Below, piece after piece: positions 1 through 6,705 of a stretch of DNA of 7,741 nt (positions are counted from its first letter, which is position 1; the number at the start of each line of letters is the position of its first letter). The notes beneath the pieces were generated by a model. It ran no database searches. It was not told the DNA's origin and saw only the letters and a program-made list of their open reading frames with translations. The position numbers and the translations under genes were made by a program. The stretch comes from an uncultured Bacteroidales bacterium (GTDB lineage: Bacteria > Bacteroidota > Bacteroidia > Bacteroidales > UBA932): NCBI GenBank assembly GCA_946062035.1, contig CAMGTS010000057.1:1-7741 (forward strand), written 5' to 3'.

Positions 1-692
1 ATAGCGAAAGGCTGTTCTCCCGCGGTTATGATACTTTCATACACACTTTGTCCCTGAAGCCCGGCAAATACCTGAAATTCAGTATCTCCACCACTTCTAC
101 CAAGAGAATTCAGGTCAATCATCGCCACAATCTTATCCTGTTCGGAAAACGAGCGGTTAAGGAAATACCAGCTCCCCGCCATATTAAGCTCTCCCGCCCC
201 GAAAAAGGCGATGATGACAGAGCGGCTGAACATAAATTTGTTTTCGGAGATAGTCTTGGCCAGATTCATCAGGACTGCACAACCGCTCGCATTGTCATCC
301 GCTCCTGGATAAACCTGACTGTCAATATGAGCCCCTATCAGAAGATATTCCCCCTTACGTTTAGGGTCATATCCCGGAATTATCCCGATAATGTTTCTTG
401 AACGGAGCGTATCACCCGTAAACTCATTTACGATACCGAAATCGTCCCCGGTCTCGGGAGAGGTCATCATCAGACCGACCGACTGCAGATAATGATATAT
501 GTATTTCGCCGCAGCCGCTTCGCCGTCGCTCCCCGCAACTCTTCCGGAGAGCTTCAAATCAGTAAGATACGCCACGTTCGCCCGCAGCGTATCTTCAGAA
601 TTATAATCTTTGTTCTGTGCGGTGATTCCGCCTGTGCATACAAACAACATTATCGCACACGGCAGGAACGCCAGCCCCCTTTTCACTCTCAT
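1..692 (-). CDS. Exported M28-family peptidase-like protein, partial (C-terminus beyond the left edge)
   Basis: The first 230 residues are visible. Residues 1-25 form a signal peptide with a basic start, a hydrophobic core and likely cleavage after ITA, so the protein should act in the periplasm or outside the cell. The M28 (Zn aminopeptidase) fold is shown by GAHIDS at 120-125, with the first metal-ligand His at 122, by the GADDNASG motif at 130-137, with bridging Asp 133, and by a region ending in MAGSWYFLNR at 171-180. Two expected residues differ. The usual Glu-Glu pair reads Gly167-Glu168, losing the general base, and the usual NLDxxG metal-ligand motif reads DLNSLG with Asn195. The protein may therefore be catalytically impaired; the final ligand His is outside the window. 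The ATG lies one base after the gcvT stop, so translation is probably coupled. Family assignment is good; peptidase activity is doubtful. Confidence 0.88.
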   Translation of the reverse strand, partial: MRVKRGLAFLPCAIMLFVCTGGITAQNKDYNSEDTLRANVAYLTDLKLSGRVAGSDGEAAAAKYIYHYLQSVGLMMTSPETGDDFGIVNEFTGDTLRSRNIIGIIPGYDPKRKGEYLLIGAHIDSQVYPGADDNASGCAVLMNLAKTISENKFMFSRSVIIAFFGAGELNMAGSWYFLNRSFSEQDKIVAMIDLNSLGRSGGDTEFQVFAGLQGQSVYESIITAGEQPFA

Positions 693-693
693 C

Positions 694-1806
694 TTACTTC
701 TCAGACGCCTTGTAGAATGGTGGTTTTACGACAGAAGCTTTGAGAAGTCTGTCTCTTACCTTGATATAAATCTCAGAACCCAATTTATACAATGGCGCCG
801 CAACATATCCCATTCCTATAGGCTTGCCTGTACAAGGGCTGATACCGCCGCTTGTCACATATCCCAACTGCTCTCCCTCAGCATTGCAAATCTCGTATCC
901 GTGTCTCGGAACACCTCTATCCAACAACTCGAAACCGCAGAGTCTTCTCTTGAGCCCCTCCGCTTTCTGCTTAAGAAGATAGTCCTTATCTATGAAATCA
1001 CCTTTTACATCGTTGAACTTGGTAATCCATGCAAGATTTCCCTCAAGTGGAGATGTAGAATCGTCAATATCATTACCATAGAGGCAGAAGCCCATCTCAA
1101 GACGGAGCGTATCACGGCAACCGAGTCCGGCAGGAACTATACCCTCAGGTTTGCCCGCTTCAAATATCGCATCCCAAAGTTTCAAGGCATCCTCGTTTCT
1201 CACATATACCTCGCAACCTCCCGCTCCGGTATAGCCTGTCGTAGAGAACAACACATCAATACCGGCGACTTTCAGACATTTGAAAGTGTAATACTCCATA
1301 TCCATAATATTCTCACTCGCAATCTTTTGCATAACTTCCATCGCCTTAGGGCCCTGAACCGCAAGCTGGCTTGTAGCGTCAGATACATTGCAGAAATCCT
1401 TTCCTACTTCGAGGCCGAATTTCGATGCATAAGGTGTCAGATGCGCAAAATCCTTATCGATGTTGGCAGCATTAACGACCATCATATACTTTTCATTGTC
1501 AAAGCAATAGATAACAAGGTCATCTACAATTCCACCGTTGCCGTTAGGCATGCAAGAATACTGCACCTTTCCTGGGAAAAGCTGGGAAGCATCATTGCTT
1601 GTCACATATTGGATAAAAGCGAGAGCCTTAGGTCCGCTGACCATAAACTCTCCCATGTGAGAGACATCGAAAACCCCAACGCTCTCTCTGACGGCCATAT
1701 GTTCAGCCCTGATTCCTGTGTATTCCAATGGCATATTGAAACCTGCGAAAGGCACCATCTTAGCGCCAAGCTCAATATGTTTCTGAGTATAAACTGTTGT
1801 TTTCAT
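694..1806 (-). CDS. gcvT: Aminomethyltransferase, T-protein of the glycine cleavage system
   Basis: This cytosolic enzyme takes the aminomethyl group carried by lipoylated H-protein, releases ammonia and transfers the one-carbon unit to tetrahydrofolate as 5,10-methylene-THF. The 370-residue length is normal for the family. Visible hallmarks are the N-terminal [12 protein letters not shown] segment (25-36), FDVSHMGEF (46-54), the [10 protein letters not shown] segment (91-100) holding the catalytic Asp pair 95-96, [12 protein letters not shown] (191-202), the [20 protein letters not shown] segment (227-246), and a C-terminal barrel with [14 protein letters not shown] (318-331). No key residue looks lost. 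The ATG start at 1806 gives the standard MKTT-like opening and leaves 33 bases to the SPOR gene upstream. No gcvH, gcvP or lipoate gene is in the window, so the other subunits are encoded elsewhere. No glycine riboswitch can be seen in the short leader. Confidence 0.97.
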   Translation of the reverse strand: MKTTVYTQKHIELGAKMVPFAGFNMPLEYTGIRAEHMAVRESVGVFDVSHMGEFMVSGPKALAFIQYVTSNDASQLFPGKVQYSCMPNGNGGIVDDLVIYCFDNEKYMMVVNAANIDKDFAHLTPYASKFGLEVGKDFCNVSDATSQLAVQGPKAMEVMQKIASENIMDMEYYTFKCLKVAGIDVLFSTTGYTGAGGCEVYVRNEDALKLWDAIFEAGKPEGIVPAGLGCRDTLRLEMGFCLYGNDIDDSTSPLEGNLAWITKFNDVKGDFIDKDYLLKQKAEGLKRRLCGFELLDRGVPRHGYEICNAEGEQLGYVTSGGISPCTGKPIGMGYVAAPLYKLGSEIYIKVRDRLLKASVVKPPFYKASEK

Positions 1807-1839
1807 ATTATATAACTATTTGATTTCAAAGAATATAAA

Positions 1840-2304
1840 TCATTTGTCAGCCGACCTTCCGATTGTTTTATAGACCCATGCGTCAGGCACGGTAGGCCTT
1901 ATCTTTTCAAGAATCACAGTCGCTTCCGACATGGTATCAGCACCGCCTGCCGCGACCATTGTCATCCCCGCCCAAGCTTTCATTATCGGAGCTTCAACAA
2001 GCCCAGAAATTTGCTCATAGACTCTCTCAGCGTTTTTTTTCTCCTCAAAAACCCCGACCACAATGTAATAGAGATAATCTTTAGACGGATCCGATTTTTT
2101 CATGGAAGCCGAATCCTGAGCCATTTTCAAGGCTTTCGCCACAGAGTCAGCCTTAGCTTTTTTCTGTGCCTCAGTCTTCAATATTTCAGTTTTCTTCGCA
2201 TCAAGCTCATCTGAAGTCGGCATGCCGAGACTCCTCCTCACGAAATCGCACCCGGAGAGCAGCATAGCCGTTGTAGACAATATGATTAAGATGTTGGCTT
2301 TCAT
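1840..2304 (-). CDS. SPOR-domain lipoprotein
   Basis: This is a 154-residue predicted lipoprotein. Its signal peptide ends in the lipobox LLSGC with the acylated Cys at residue 19, so it should be anchored to a membrane facing the periplasm. A charged, Lys/Ala-rich helical linker (about 33-75) leads to a SPOR domain at about 78-147 that opens with YYIVVGVF and includes NAERVYEQI. SPOR domains bind denuded glycan strands of peptidoglycan, typically at division sites, so a cell-wall role is likely but not shown here. I chose ATG at 2304 over a TTG ten codons upstream because the ATG starts directly on the signal peptide. A candidate -7 box lies about 28 bases upstream. It precedes gcvT by 33 bases and may share a transcript with it, although a separate gcvT promoter cannot be excluded. 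Confidence 0.88.
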   Translation of the reverse strand: MKANILIILSTTAMLLSGCDFVRRSLGMPTSDELDAKKTEILKTEAQKKAKADSVAKALKMAQDSASMKKSDPSKDYLYYIVVGVFEEKKNAERVYEQISGLVEAPIMKAWAGMTMVAAGGADTMSEATVILEKIRPTVPDAWVYKTIGRSADK

Positions 2305-2331
2305 AACTATAATGGTAACTTCTAAGCTGAG

Positions 2332-2339
2332 CAAAATTA
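2332..2339 (-). promoter_or_regulatory. Candidate -7 promoter element for the SPOR lipoprotein gene
   Basis: The minus strand reads TAATTTTG, an exact match to the Bacteroidota -7 consensus TAnnTTTG. The expected start of transcription is a few bases further on, giving a leader of about 20 bases before ATG at 2304. At the usual 19-base spacing upstream the sequence is ATG rather than the -33 TTG, so the second element is only partial. In such AT-rich DNA chance matches are possible. Confidence 0.45.
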
Positions 2340-2360
2340 ATCAATTAAAGATATTAATCA
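2336..2360. repeat. ATTAATCA direct repeat in the divergent spacer, possible operator
   Basis: The octamer ATTAATCA occurs at 2336-2343 and again at 2353-2360, 17 bases apart. A weaker copy, AAAAATCAT, follows at 2363-2371. The first copy overlaps the candidate -7 box of the SPOR gene, and the series ends at the candidate -7 box of the capA-like gene. A shared regulator site is possible, but the AT-rich composition makes chance repeats likely. Confidence 0.25.
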
Positions 2361-2370
2361 TAAAAAATCA

Positions 2371-2378
2371 TATATTTG
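2371..2378 (+). promoter_or_regulatory. Candidate -7 promoter element for the capA-like/phoH operon
   Basis: The plus strand reads TATATTTG, an exact match to TAnnTTTG. Only five bases separate it from the ATG at 2384, so transcription would start at or next to the start codon, implying a leaderless or nearly leaderless message. No TTG sits at the -33 position (around 2348-2351). The match may be fortuitous, with the true promoter further upstream. Confidence 0.4.
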
Positions 2379-2383
2379 TCTAT

Positions 2384-3550
2384 ATGGAAAAACGCTATTT
2401 TTCGACGCTGTTTGTAGTTCTTGTAACAGCCGCTTGTGCATTTGCGCAAAGCAATAAGTCACCGCTCAGCATAACAGACACTGTAACCATCTCATTTATA
2501 GGAGATGTAATGCAGCACGGGGGACAGATTTCCGCCGCTCTCTCAAAAGGAGAAGGAAAAACCTATAACTACGAAAATGCGTTCAGGCATTTGAAGGGGA
2601 GATTCAGACAGGCAGATCTGATGGTCGCCAATATGGAATTTACGCTCGGGACCCGGCCATACAGCGGCTATCCCACTTTTTCGGCACCACCGGAAATCGC
2701 TTATGCGGCCAAGGATGCGGGGATAGGTCTGTTCATGCTTGCAAACAACCACATAGCCGACAAGGGCAAGACCGGATTCGAAAACACATTCAAAGCTTAC
2801 GAAGAAATCGGTGTCCCTACCATCGGTGTCTACCGTACCAGTGACGAAGAGAAAGAGAATGATCCGATGATATTGACCATCAAAGGGATAAAATTCGCCT
2901 TTTTCAATTATACATACGATACGAACGGAATGCCGGTTACACCGCCCTATCATGTAAACCTTCAGGACAGCACATACATTAGGGAAGTCATCGCAAAGGC
3001 AAGACTCTCTAAGGCTGATATAATCATCGCATTGCCTCATTGGGGGGAGGAGTACCATCTCTCACCTTCACAAGAGCAGAAAGAGTATGCGGAGTTTATG
3101 TTCAATGAAGGGGTCGATGTTATAATAGGAAGCCACCCACATGTCCCCGAAGAGGCTTATATCTATACAGAATCTTCATCCGCTACAGCGCCACTGACAG
3201 AGTCCGAACCTGCGGTAAAAAGAGTCGTGTTCTACTCTTTAGGGAACTATATCTCAAATCAGAGCGACCCCGCTTACACACAGGTAGGGACCTTTGTAAG
3301 GCTCAGATTCATAAAGAATTTACTGAGCGGAAAAATTTCTCTCGCAATGCCTGAATGGGAATATACATGGTGCTTCAGAAAAGGTGAACTCGAAAGCGAC
3401 TATACGGTTGTTCCGATTGAAGAATTCATCAACGGCGAAACATACCAAAAAGGGGGAGAGACTCCTACACACAAAGCGGCGTTCGACCTGATGTCAAAAA
3501 CATACGGTCTCATAAAAGACAAACAACTTGTAAAAGTAATTACCGAATAA
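2384..3550 (+). CDS. CapA-family protein (PGA_cap, calcineurin-like phosphoesterase fold), exported
   Basis: This is a 388-residue protein of the family named after CapA/PgsA of poly-gamma-glutamate capsule synthesis. The fold is that of metal-dependent phosphoesterases. Visible motifs are ISFIGDVMQHGG (36-47) with Asp41, VANMEFTL (81-88), LANNHIADKG (119-128), LPHWGEEY (217-224), IIGSHPHVPE (247-256) with paired His 251 and 253, and FYSLGNYISNQ (283-293). All expected metal-site positions seem present. Residues 1-21 are a signal peptide, probably cut after AFA; Cys18 lies in TAAC, a poor lipobox, so lipidation is less likely. ATG at 2384 was chosen because it opens the signal peptide; the frame stays open further upstream but that stretch has no signal-like start. 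Its true substrate is unknown, and no other capsule genes are nearby. The stop is one base before phoH. Confidence 0.93.
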   Translation: MEKRYFSTLFVVLVTAACAFAQSNKSPLSITDTVTISFIGDVMQHGGQISAALSKGEGKTYNYENAFRHLKGRFRQADLMVANMEFTLGTRPYSGYPTFSAPPEIAYAAKDAGIGLFMLANNHIADKGKTGFENTFKAYEEIGVPTIGVYRTSDEEKENDPMILTIKGIKFAFFNYTYDTNGMPVTPPYHVNLQDSTYIREVIAKARLSKADIIIALPHWGEEYHLSPSQEQKEYAEFMFNEGVDVIIGSHPHVPEEAYIYTESSSATAPLTESEPAVKRVVFYSLGNYISNQSDPAYTQVGTFVRLRFIKNLLSGKISLAMPEWEYTWCFRKGELESDYTVVPIEEFINGETYQKGGETPTHKAAFDLMSKTYGLIKDKQLVKVITE

Positions 3551-3551
3551 A

Positions 3552-4547
3552 ATGGCCGAGAAAAAAATCACACTAAACGAGATAGATCCTGTTGACATTT
3601 ACGGAATCAACGACAAGACCATCAATCATCTGATATCGTACTTCCCTAACCTTAAAGTCGTTCCAAGAGGGAATACAATCAAGCTCAAGGGATCGTACAA
3701 AGACATCAACACATTTGAAAACGCAATCGCCGGACTTGTCTCTATCCGTCGCAACAAAAGGCATCTCAACACCGATGATGTCGACACCGTATGCGCCAAG
3801 AAAGATACGATAGCAAAAACCTCTAAATCAGGCGAGTTACAAGACGTTAAAACAGATACCGGAACGTCGTACAATGAGGAGGACCTTATAGTTGTCGGCA
3901 ATAACGCCAAACCTGTCACCGCAAGGACAAAGCATCAGAAGCAGCTTGTGGAGTATTATCGCAGTAAAGATCTGATTTTTGCGCTCGGCCCTGCCGGAAC
4001 AGGCAAGACATATACGGCTATCGCATTGGCCGTAAGAGCCTTACAAAATAAAGAAGTAAAGCGTCTTGTCCTGACAAGACCTGCCGTGGAAGCGGGAGAA
4101 AGGCTCGGTTTCTTGCCTGGTGATTTAAAAGAGAAGCTTGATCCGTATTTGCAGCCGTTATACGATGCGCTCGGAGACATGATTCCTCAGCAGAAGCTAA
4201 AAGACCTTATAGATGAAGGGATTATCCAAATCGCCCCGCTTGCTTATATGAGAGGACGTACACTTGAGGGTTCATTCGTTATCTTAGATGAAGCGCAAAA
4301 CACTTCTTTAGGGCAGCTTAAAATGTTCCTTACAAGAATGGGCAACAACTCAAAATTCATAGTCACCGGAGACATGACCCAAATCGACCTCCCGAATAAG
4401 GGTGATTCAGGACTTGCCAAAGGATTGAAAATGCTGAAAGGGATAAGAGGTATTGGGATTATAAACTTCGGAACGGAAGATATTGTCCGTCATCCGCTTG
4501 TTTCGAAGATTGTCAACGCTTTCGAAAAGAACGAAGAGACAGAATAG
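3552..4547 (+). CDS. phoH: PhoH-family ATPase
   Basis: This cytosolic P-loop ATPase has 331 residues, normal for the PhoH/YbeZ group. The Walker A motif GPAGTGKT is at 146-153, Walker B VILDEAQN at 243-250 and a sensor-like VTGDMTQIDLP at 271-281, with the conserved TRPAVEAGERLGFLPGDLKEK-type segment from about 175. An N-terminal region (about 10-70) resembles the small KH-like domain seen ahead of the ATPase in this family, joined by a poorly conserved polar linker (about 72-125). Family members are linked to RNA metabolism and ribosome maturation, often beside ybeY; no ybeY is present here. The ATG follows the capA-like stop by one base (TAA-A-ATG), so the two are probably translationally coupled. 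The stop lies three bases from the stop of the converging TPM gene, leaving no room for a dedicated terminator. Confidence 0.95.
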   Translation: MAEKKITLNEIDPVDIYGINDKTINHLISYFPNLKVVPRGNTIKLKGSYKDINTFENAIAGLVSIRRNKRHLNTDDVDTVCAKKDTIAKTSKSGELQDVKTDTGTSYNEEDLIVVGNNAKPVTARTKHQKQLVEYYRSKDLIFALGPAGTGKTYTAIALAVRALQNKEVKRLVLTRPAVEAGERLGFLPGDLKEKLDPYLQPLYDALGDMIPQQKLKDLIDEGIIQIAPLAYMRGRTLEGSFVILDEAQNTSLGQLKMFLTRMGNNSKFIVTGDMTQIDLPNKGDSGLAKGLKMLKGIRGIGIINFGTEDIVRHPLVSKIVNAFEKNEETE

Positions 4548-4550
4548 AGA

Positions 4551-5654
4551 CTACCAACTGCCTCCTGCTCCTCCACCCGAAAAGCCACCGCCTCCGAATC
4601 CTCCGAAGCCACCAAAACCGCCTCCGCCGCCATAGCCGCCACCGAAACCGCCGCTTCTTCTTCCGGAGTTGCCCAAAATGCTGCCCATCAAGAATGCGAG
4701 TGCGGCATCGTTATCGTTTCTGTTACGCCCGTTTCCGCCCATATTCTGACCGTCATTACCACCTCCGGTCTTGGAGAACGCTGCGATACAGCCAAAAAGT
4801 ATGAATAGAAAAGCGACCGGTATCAGCCAAAACAAATCATCGTCTTTTGGTGCGAATTCATCCGTTGAGATTTCACCCGCCGCTATAGGGAAGATTATAT
4901 TCAGCGCATCGTCTATTCCGTGGTAGTAGTCATTCTCTCTGAATGCGGATATCATTCTGAGTTCCACCACTCTGCGCACAAGAGCATCTGTAAGTACAGG
5001 TTCAAGTCCTGTTCCGACCGCTATATATGCCTCACCCGATTCGTTTCCGACTTTGGGTTTAATCAGCATGACTACTCCATTATTGAATTTACTCTGCCCT
5101 ACCCCCCAATTTTTACCTATCCTGTAAGCCATCTCCGCCTTGTCCAAGCCGAAGAATGTCGGCATTATCACAACGGCTATTTGGTTAGATGTCCTATTAG
5201 CGAACTCAACTAACCTGAATTCCAATGCATTCGTCTGGTTGTCAGTCAGAATTCCAGTATAATCACACACCAGACGGGGTGGATTCGGACGGGCGGGAAC
5301 ATACCCCTCAGCGCTTTTTATTTTACCCGATGACCAAAGCTTTTGAGCCTCCTCCAAAGAATTTAACGCCTTGCTCAAAGACTCCTCGCTTGCCGGTGTA
5401 TATGGTTGAGTCGCGATTGTGGGGCCGTATGATGTGGATATTACCTTTCCATCAGAATTTTTTACTACTGCCGCACGTTGCAAAGACTCTTCCGCTGCAT
5501 TTTTTGCGACCCTGTTGATAGAATCCAAAAACTCGGTCTCAATCATATTACGCAAAGGAAGTTCCTGAGCGAAACATATCATCTCAGATGCACAAAGCGT
5601 GAGCAATAGCCCTAACACTTTAAAAGTCAACCTATTTACCAAAAGAGATTTCAT
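4551..5654 (-). CDS. YgcG-like TPM-domain protein, exported and membrane-anchored, glycine-rich tail
   Basis: With the start at 5654 the protein has 367 residues: a signal peptide (about 1-29, ending CFA), a helical region (about 33-118), a TPM domain (about 127-260) opening with PPRLVCDYTGILT and containing WGVGQSKFNNGVVMLI, one membrane helix (about 275-293, LFWLIPVAFLFILFGCIAAF), a polar Asn/Gly stretch, and a Gly-rich tail ending in GGAGGSW. This is the YgcG layout: a periplasmic TPM domain held in the membrane. The roughly 85-residue segment before TPM is longer than usual. In-frame ATGs also exist at 5672 and 5675, the latter pair just after AGGGAGG; all three overlap the upstream gene, by 23, 41 or 44 bases. 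I chose 5654 for the compact MK-type signal peptide, but the longer starts are possible. The molecular function of TPM domains in bacteria is poorly defined. Confidence 0.9.
   Translation of the reverse strand: MKSLLVNRLTFKVLGLLLTLCASEMICFAQELPLRNMIETEFLDSINRVAKNAAEESLQRAAVVKNSDGKVISTSYGPTIATQPYTPASEESLSKALNSLEEAQKLWSSGKIKSAEGYVPARPNPPRLVCDYTGILTDNQTNALEFRLVEFANRTSNQIAVVIMPTFFGLDKAEMAYRIGKNWGVGQSKFNNGVVMLIKPKVGNESGEAYIAVGTGLEPVLTDALVRRVVELRMISAFRENDYYHGIDDALNIIFPIAAGEISTDEFAPKDDDLFWLIPVAFLFILFGCIAAFSKTGGGNDGQNMGGNGRNRNDNDAALAFLMGSILGNSGRRSGGFGGGYGGGGGFGGFGGFGGGGFSGGGAGGSW
4554..4655. repeat. Low-complexity glycine-rich coding repeat (tail of the YgcG-like protein)
   Basis: The plus strand shows repeated CCG/CC-rich triplets that encode, on the minus strand, runs of GGFGG, GGYGG and GGGG units in the last 34 residues. 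The glycine codons are mixed (GGC, GGT, GGA), so this is protein-level low complexity, not a recent DNA expansion. Such tails ending in a terminal Trp are common in YgcG-type proteins. Confidence 0.7.
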
Positions 5655-6075
5655 CACTTTGTTCGTTGACATCATCCTCCCTATATGGAAATTCCTTTTT
5701 CAAAAGCTCTCCCGTTGCGAGGACGGCCTTTCTTATGCCATCAGCTACTTCACCGTTTCTAAAATCCTCAGCAAGAGAGACCTTTATCTCATTCCAGAAA
5801 CCCTTTGGTATAACCGCATCTATCCCGGTATCTCCGATAAACGCAAACAGATGGGATTTAAGTGCGACATATATCAAAACTCCATTGCGTGCCTTGGTCC
5901 TGTACATTCCAAGCTCGTTGAAAAGATATACGGCACGGGCTATAGGGTCAGCCTCTTCGCACACCGATTCAATATGGACACGGATCTCGCCTGACGTATT
6001 GAGTTCGGCCTCCTTTATCGAAGCTACGATTTTCCACTCGTCTTCACGTGATATGAGTCTGTGTCTGAAAAGCAC
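5632..6075 (-). CDS. Soluble TPM-domain protein
   Basis: This 147-residue protein is almost entirely one TPM domain (about 8-125). Visible family features are ELNTSGEIRVHIE (24-36), RNGVLIYVAL (63-72), FAFIGDTGID (78-87) and a C-terminal helix with VADGIRKAVLATGELL (110-125). There is no signal peptide or membrane helix, so it is probably cytoplasmic, in contrast to the next gene, which carries an exported TPM domain. The start is GTG at 6075, the first start codon in this frame and 14 bases after the lemA stop; no internal Met is usable before residue 57. The 3' end overlaps the start region of the YgcG-like gene. Order lemA, short TPM, YgcG-like TPM is a recurring arrangement in Bacteroidota, which supports the call. 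Biochemical role unknown. Confidence 0.88.
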   Translation of the reverse strand: MLFRHRLISREDEWKIVASIKEAELNTSGEIRVHIESVCEEADPIARAVYLFNELGMYRTKARNGVLIYVALKSHLFAFIGDTGIDAVIPKGFWNEIKVSLAEDFRNGEVADGIRKAVLATGELLKKEFPYREDDVNEQSDEISFGK

Positions 6076-6089
6076 TTGCTTACAATGGG

Positions 6090-6683
6090 TTAGAATTGCA
6101 CTGCTGGCGCCACGTCAGAACCTTCCTTTGATTTGAAGTAGCTGCGTTCCTTGAAACCGCCGATAGAAGCTATGATGTTGGCAGGGAACTTCTTGATCGA
6201 AACGTTGAACGCCTGAGCCTTTTCATTAAACTCAGTACGGGCGATATTGATACGGTTTTCAGTACCCTCCAACTGACTCTGAAGTTCAAGAAAATTCTGA
6301 TTCGCCTTAAGTTCAGGATAACTCTCCCTTATCATAAGAAGTTTGCCGAGAGCGGTACTCAAAGCACCCTGACTCTCCTGGAATTTCTGGATATTCTCAG
6401 CGGTAAGTTCAGAAGCGTCTATGTGAGTCTCAGTAGCTTTAGCACGAGCCTCAACCACCTCTTGCAAAGTGGATTCCTCATGCTCTGCATAGCCTTTGAC
6501 AGTAGCTACAAGATTCGGAATAAGATCCGCCCTTCTCTGGTATGCATTCTCCACATTACCCCATGCGCTGTCAACAGCCTCACCACCTTTGACCATGTTA
6601 TTATATCTTCCTATGCCCCAGATAAGAATGGCAAGAATTACCAAAACGACTACTATCGTACCTGAGCTGACAAACTTTTTCAT
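6090..6683 (-). CDS. lemA: LemA-family membrane protein
   Basis: This 197-residue protein has one N-terminal membrane helix (about 8-24) and a long alpha-helical, coiled-coil-like body, the standard LemA architecture and length. Family signatures are AWGNVENAYQRRADLIPNLV (40-59) followed by ATVKGYAEHE, then GTENRINIARTEFNEKAQAFN (140-160) and the C-terminal FPANIIASIGGFKERSYF (166-183). The body probably lies outside the cytoplasm or along the membrane; the family has no agreed biochemical function. ATG at 6683 is preceded by AAGGAT and lies 22 bases after the stop of the FISUMP lipoprotein, so it is likely read from that gene's transcript; no TAnnTTTG promoter element is seen in the gap. It is followed at 14 bases by the TPM genes, which are its usual neighbours. 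Confidence 0.95.
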   Translation of the reverse strand: MKKFVSSGTIVVVLVILAILIWGIGRYNNMVKGGEAVDSAWGNVENAYQRRADLIPNLVATVKGYAEHEESTLQEVVEARAKATETHIDASELTAENIQKFQESQGALSTALGKLLMIRESYPELKANQNFLELQSQLEGTENRINIARTEFNEKAQAFNVSIKKFPANIIASIGGFKERSYFKSKEGSDVAPAVQF

Positions 6684-6705
6684 ATCCTTATTTTTATTTG
6701 TTTGA

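Noticed and set aside
48..743. Plus-strand open frames of 117 and 83 codons at the left edge
   Set aside because: They lie antisense to the M28-like gene, whose signal peptide and metal-site motifs identify the true strand.
401..1114. A shared 14-base string (ACGGAGCGTATCAC) at 402-415 and 1102-1115
   Set aside because: Both copies encode Asp-Thr-Leu-Arg in unrelated proteins (M28-like and GcvT), so this is a codon coincidence rather than a repeat element.
610..1815. A 401-codon open frame on the plus strand covering all of gcvT
   Set aside because: It is antisense to a full-length, strongly conserved gcvT, its translation shows no recognisable domain, and its composition (many His, Arg, Ile, Ser) is that of a shadow frame.
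1807..1839. A promoter for gcvT in its 33-base leader
   Set aside because: The minus strand has TATTCTTTG, one base longer than TAnnTTTG, and no -33 element is apparent; too weak to list.
2305..2334. TTG start ten codons upstream for the SPOR lipoprotein
   Set aside because: It adds residues ahead of a well-formed lipoprotein signal peptide and would overlap the candidate -7 box; ATG at 2304 fits better.
2222..2383. Upstream extension of the capA-like frame by 54 codons
   Set aside because: The extension would overlap the start of the divergent SPOR gene and bury a clear signal peptide; MEKRYFSTLF at 2384 is the natural start.
4501..4527. Inverted repeat TTTCGAA/TTCGAAA near the end of phoH as a terminator
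   Set aside because: The stem is seven pairs with a 13-base loop and no U-run follows, it lies inside the coding sequence, and TTCGAA is self-complementary, so it arises easily by chance.
4554..4655. CRISPR-like or tandem DNA repeat
   Set aside because: The periodicity comes from glycine codons in a reading frame with mixed third positions; there are no unique spacers.
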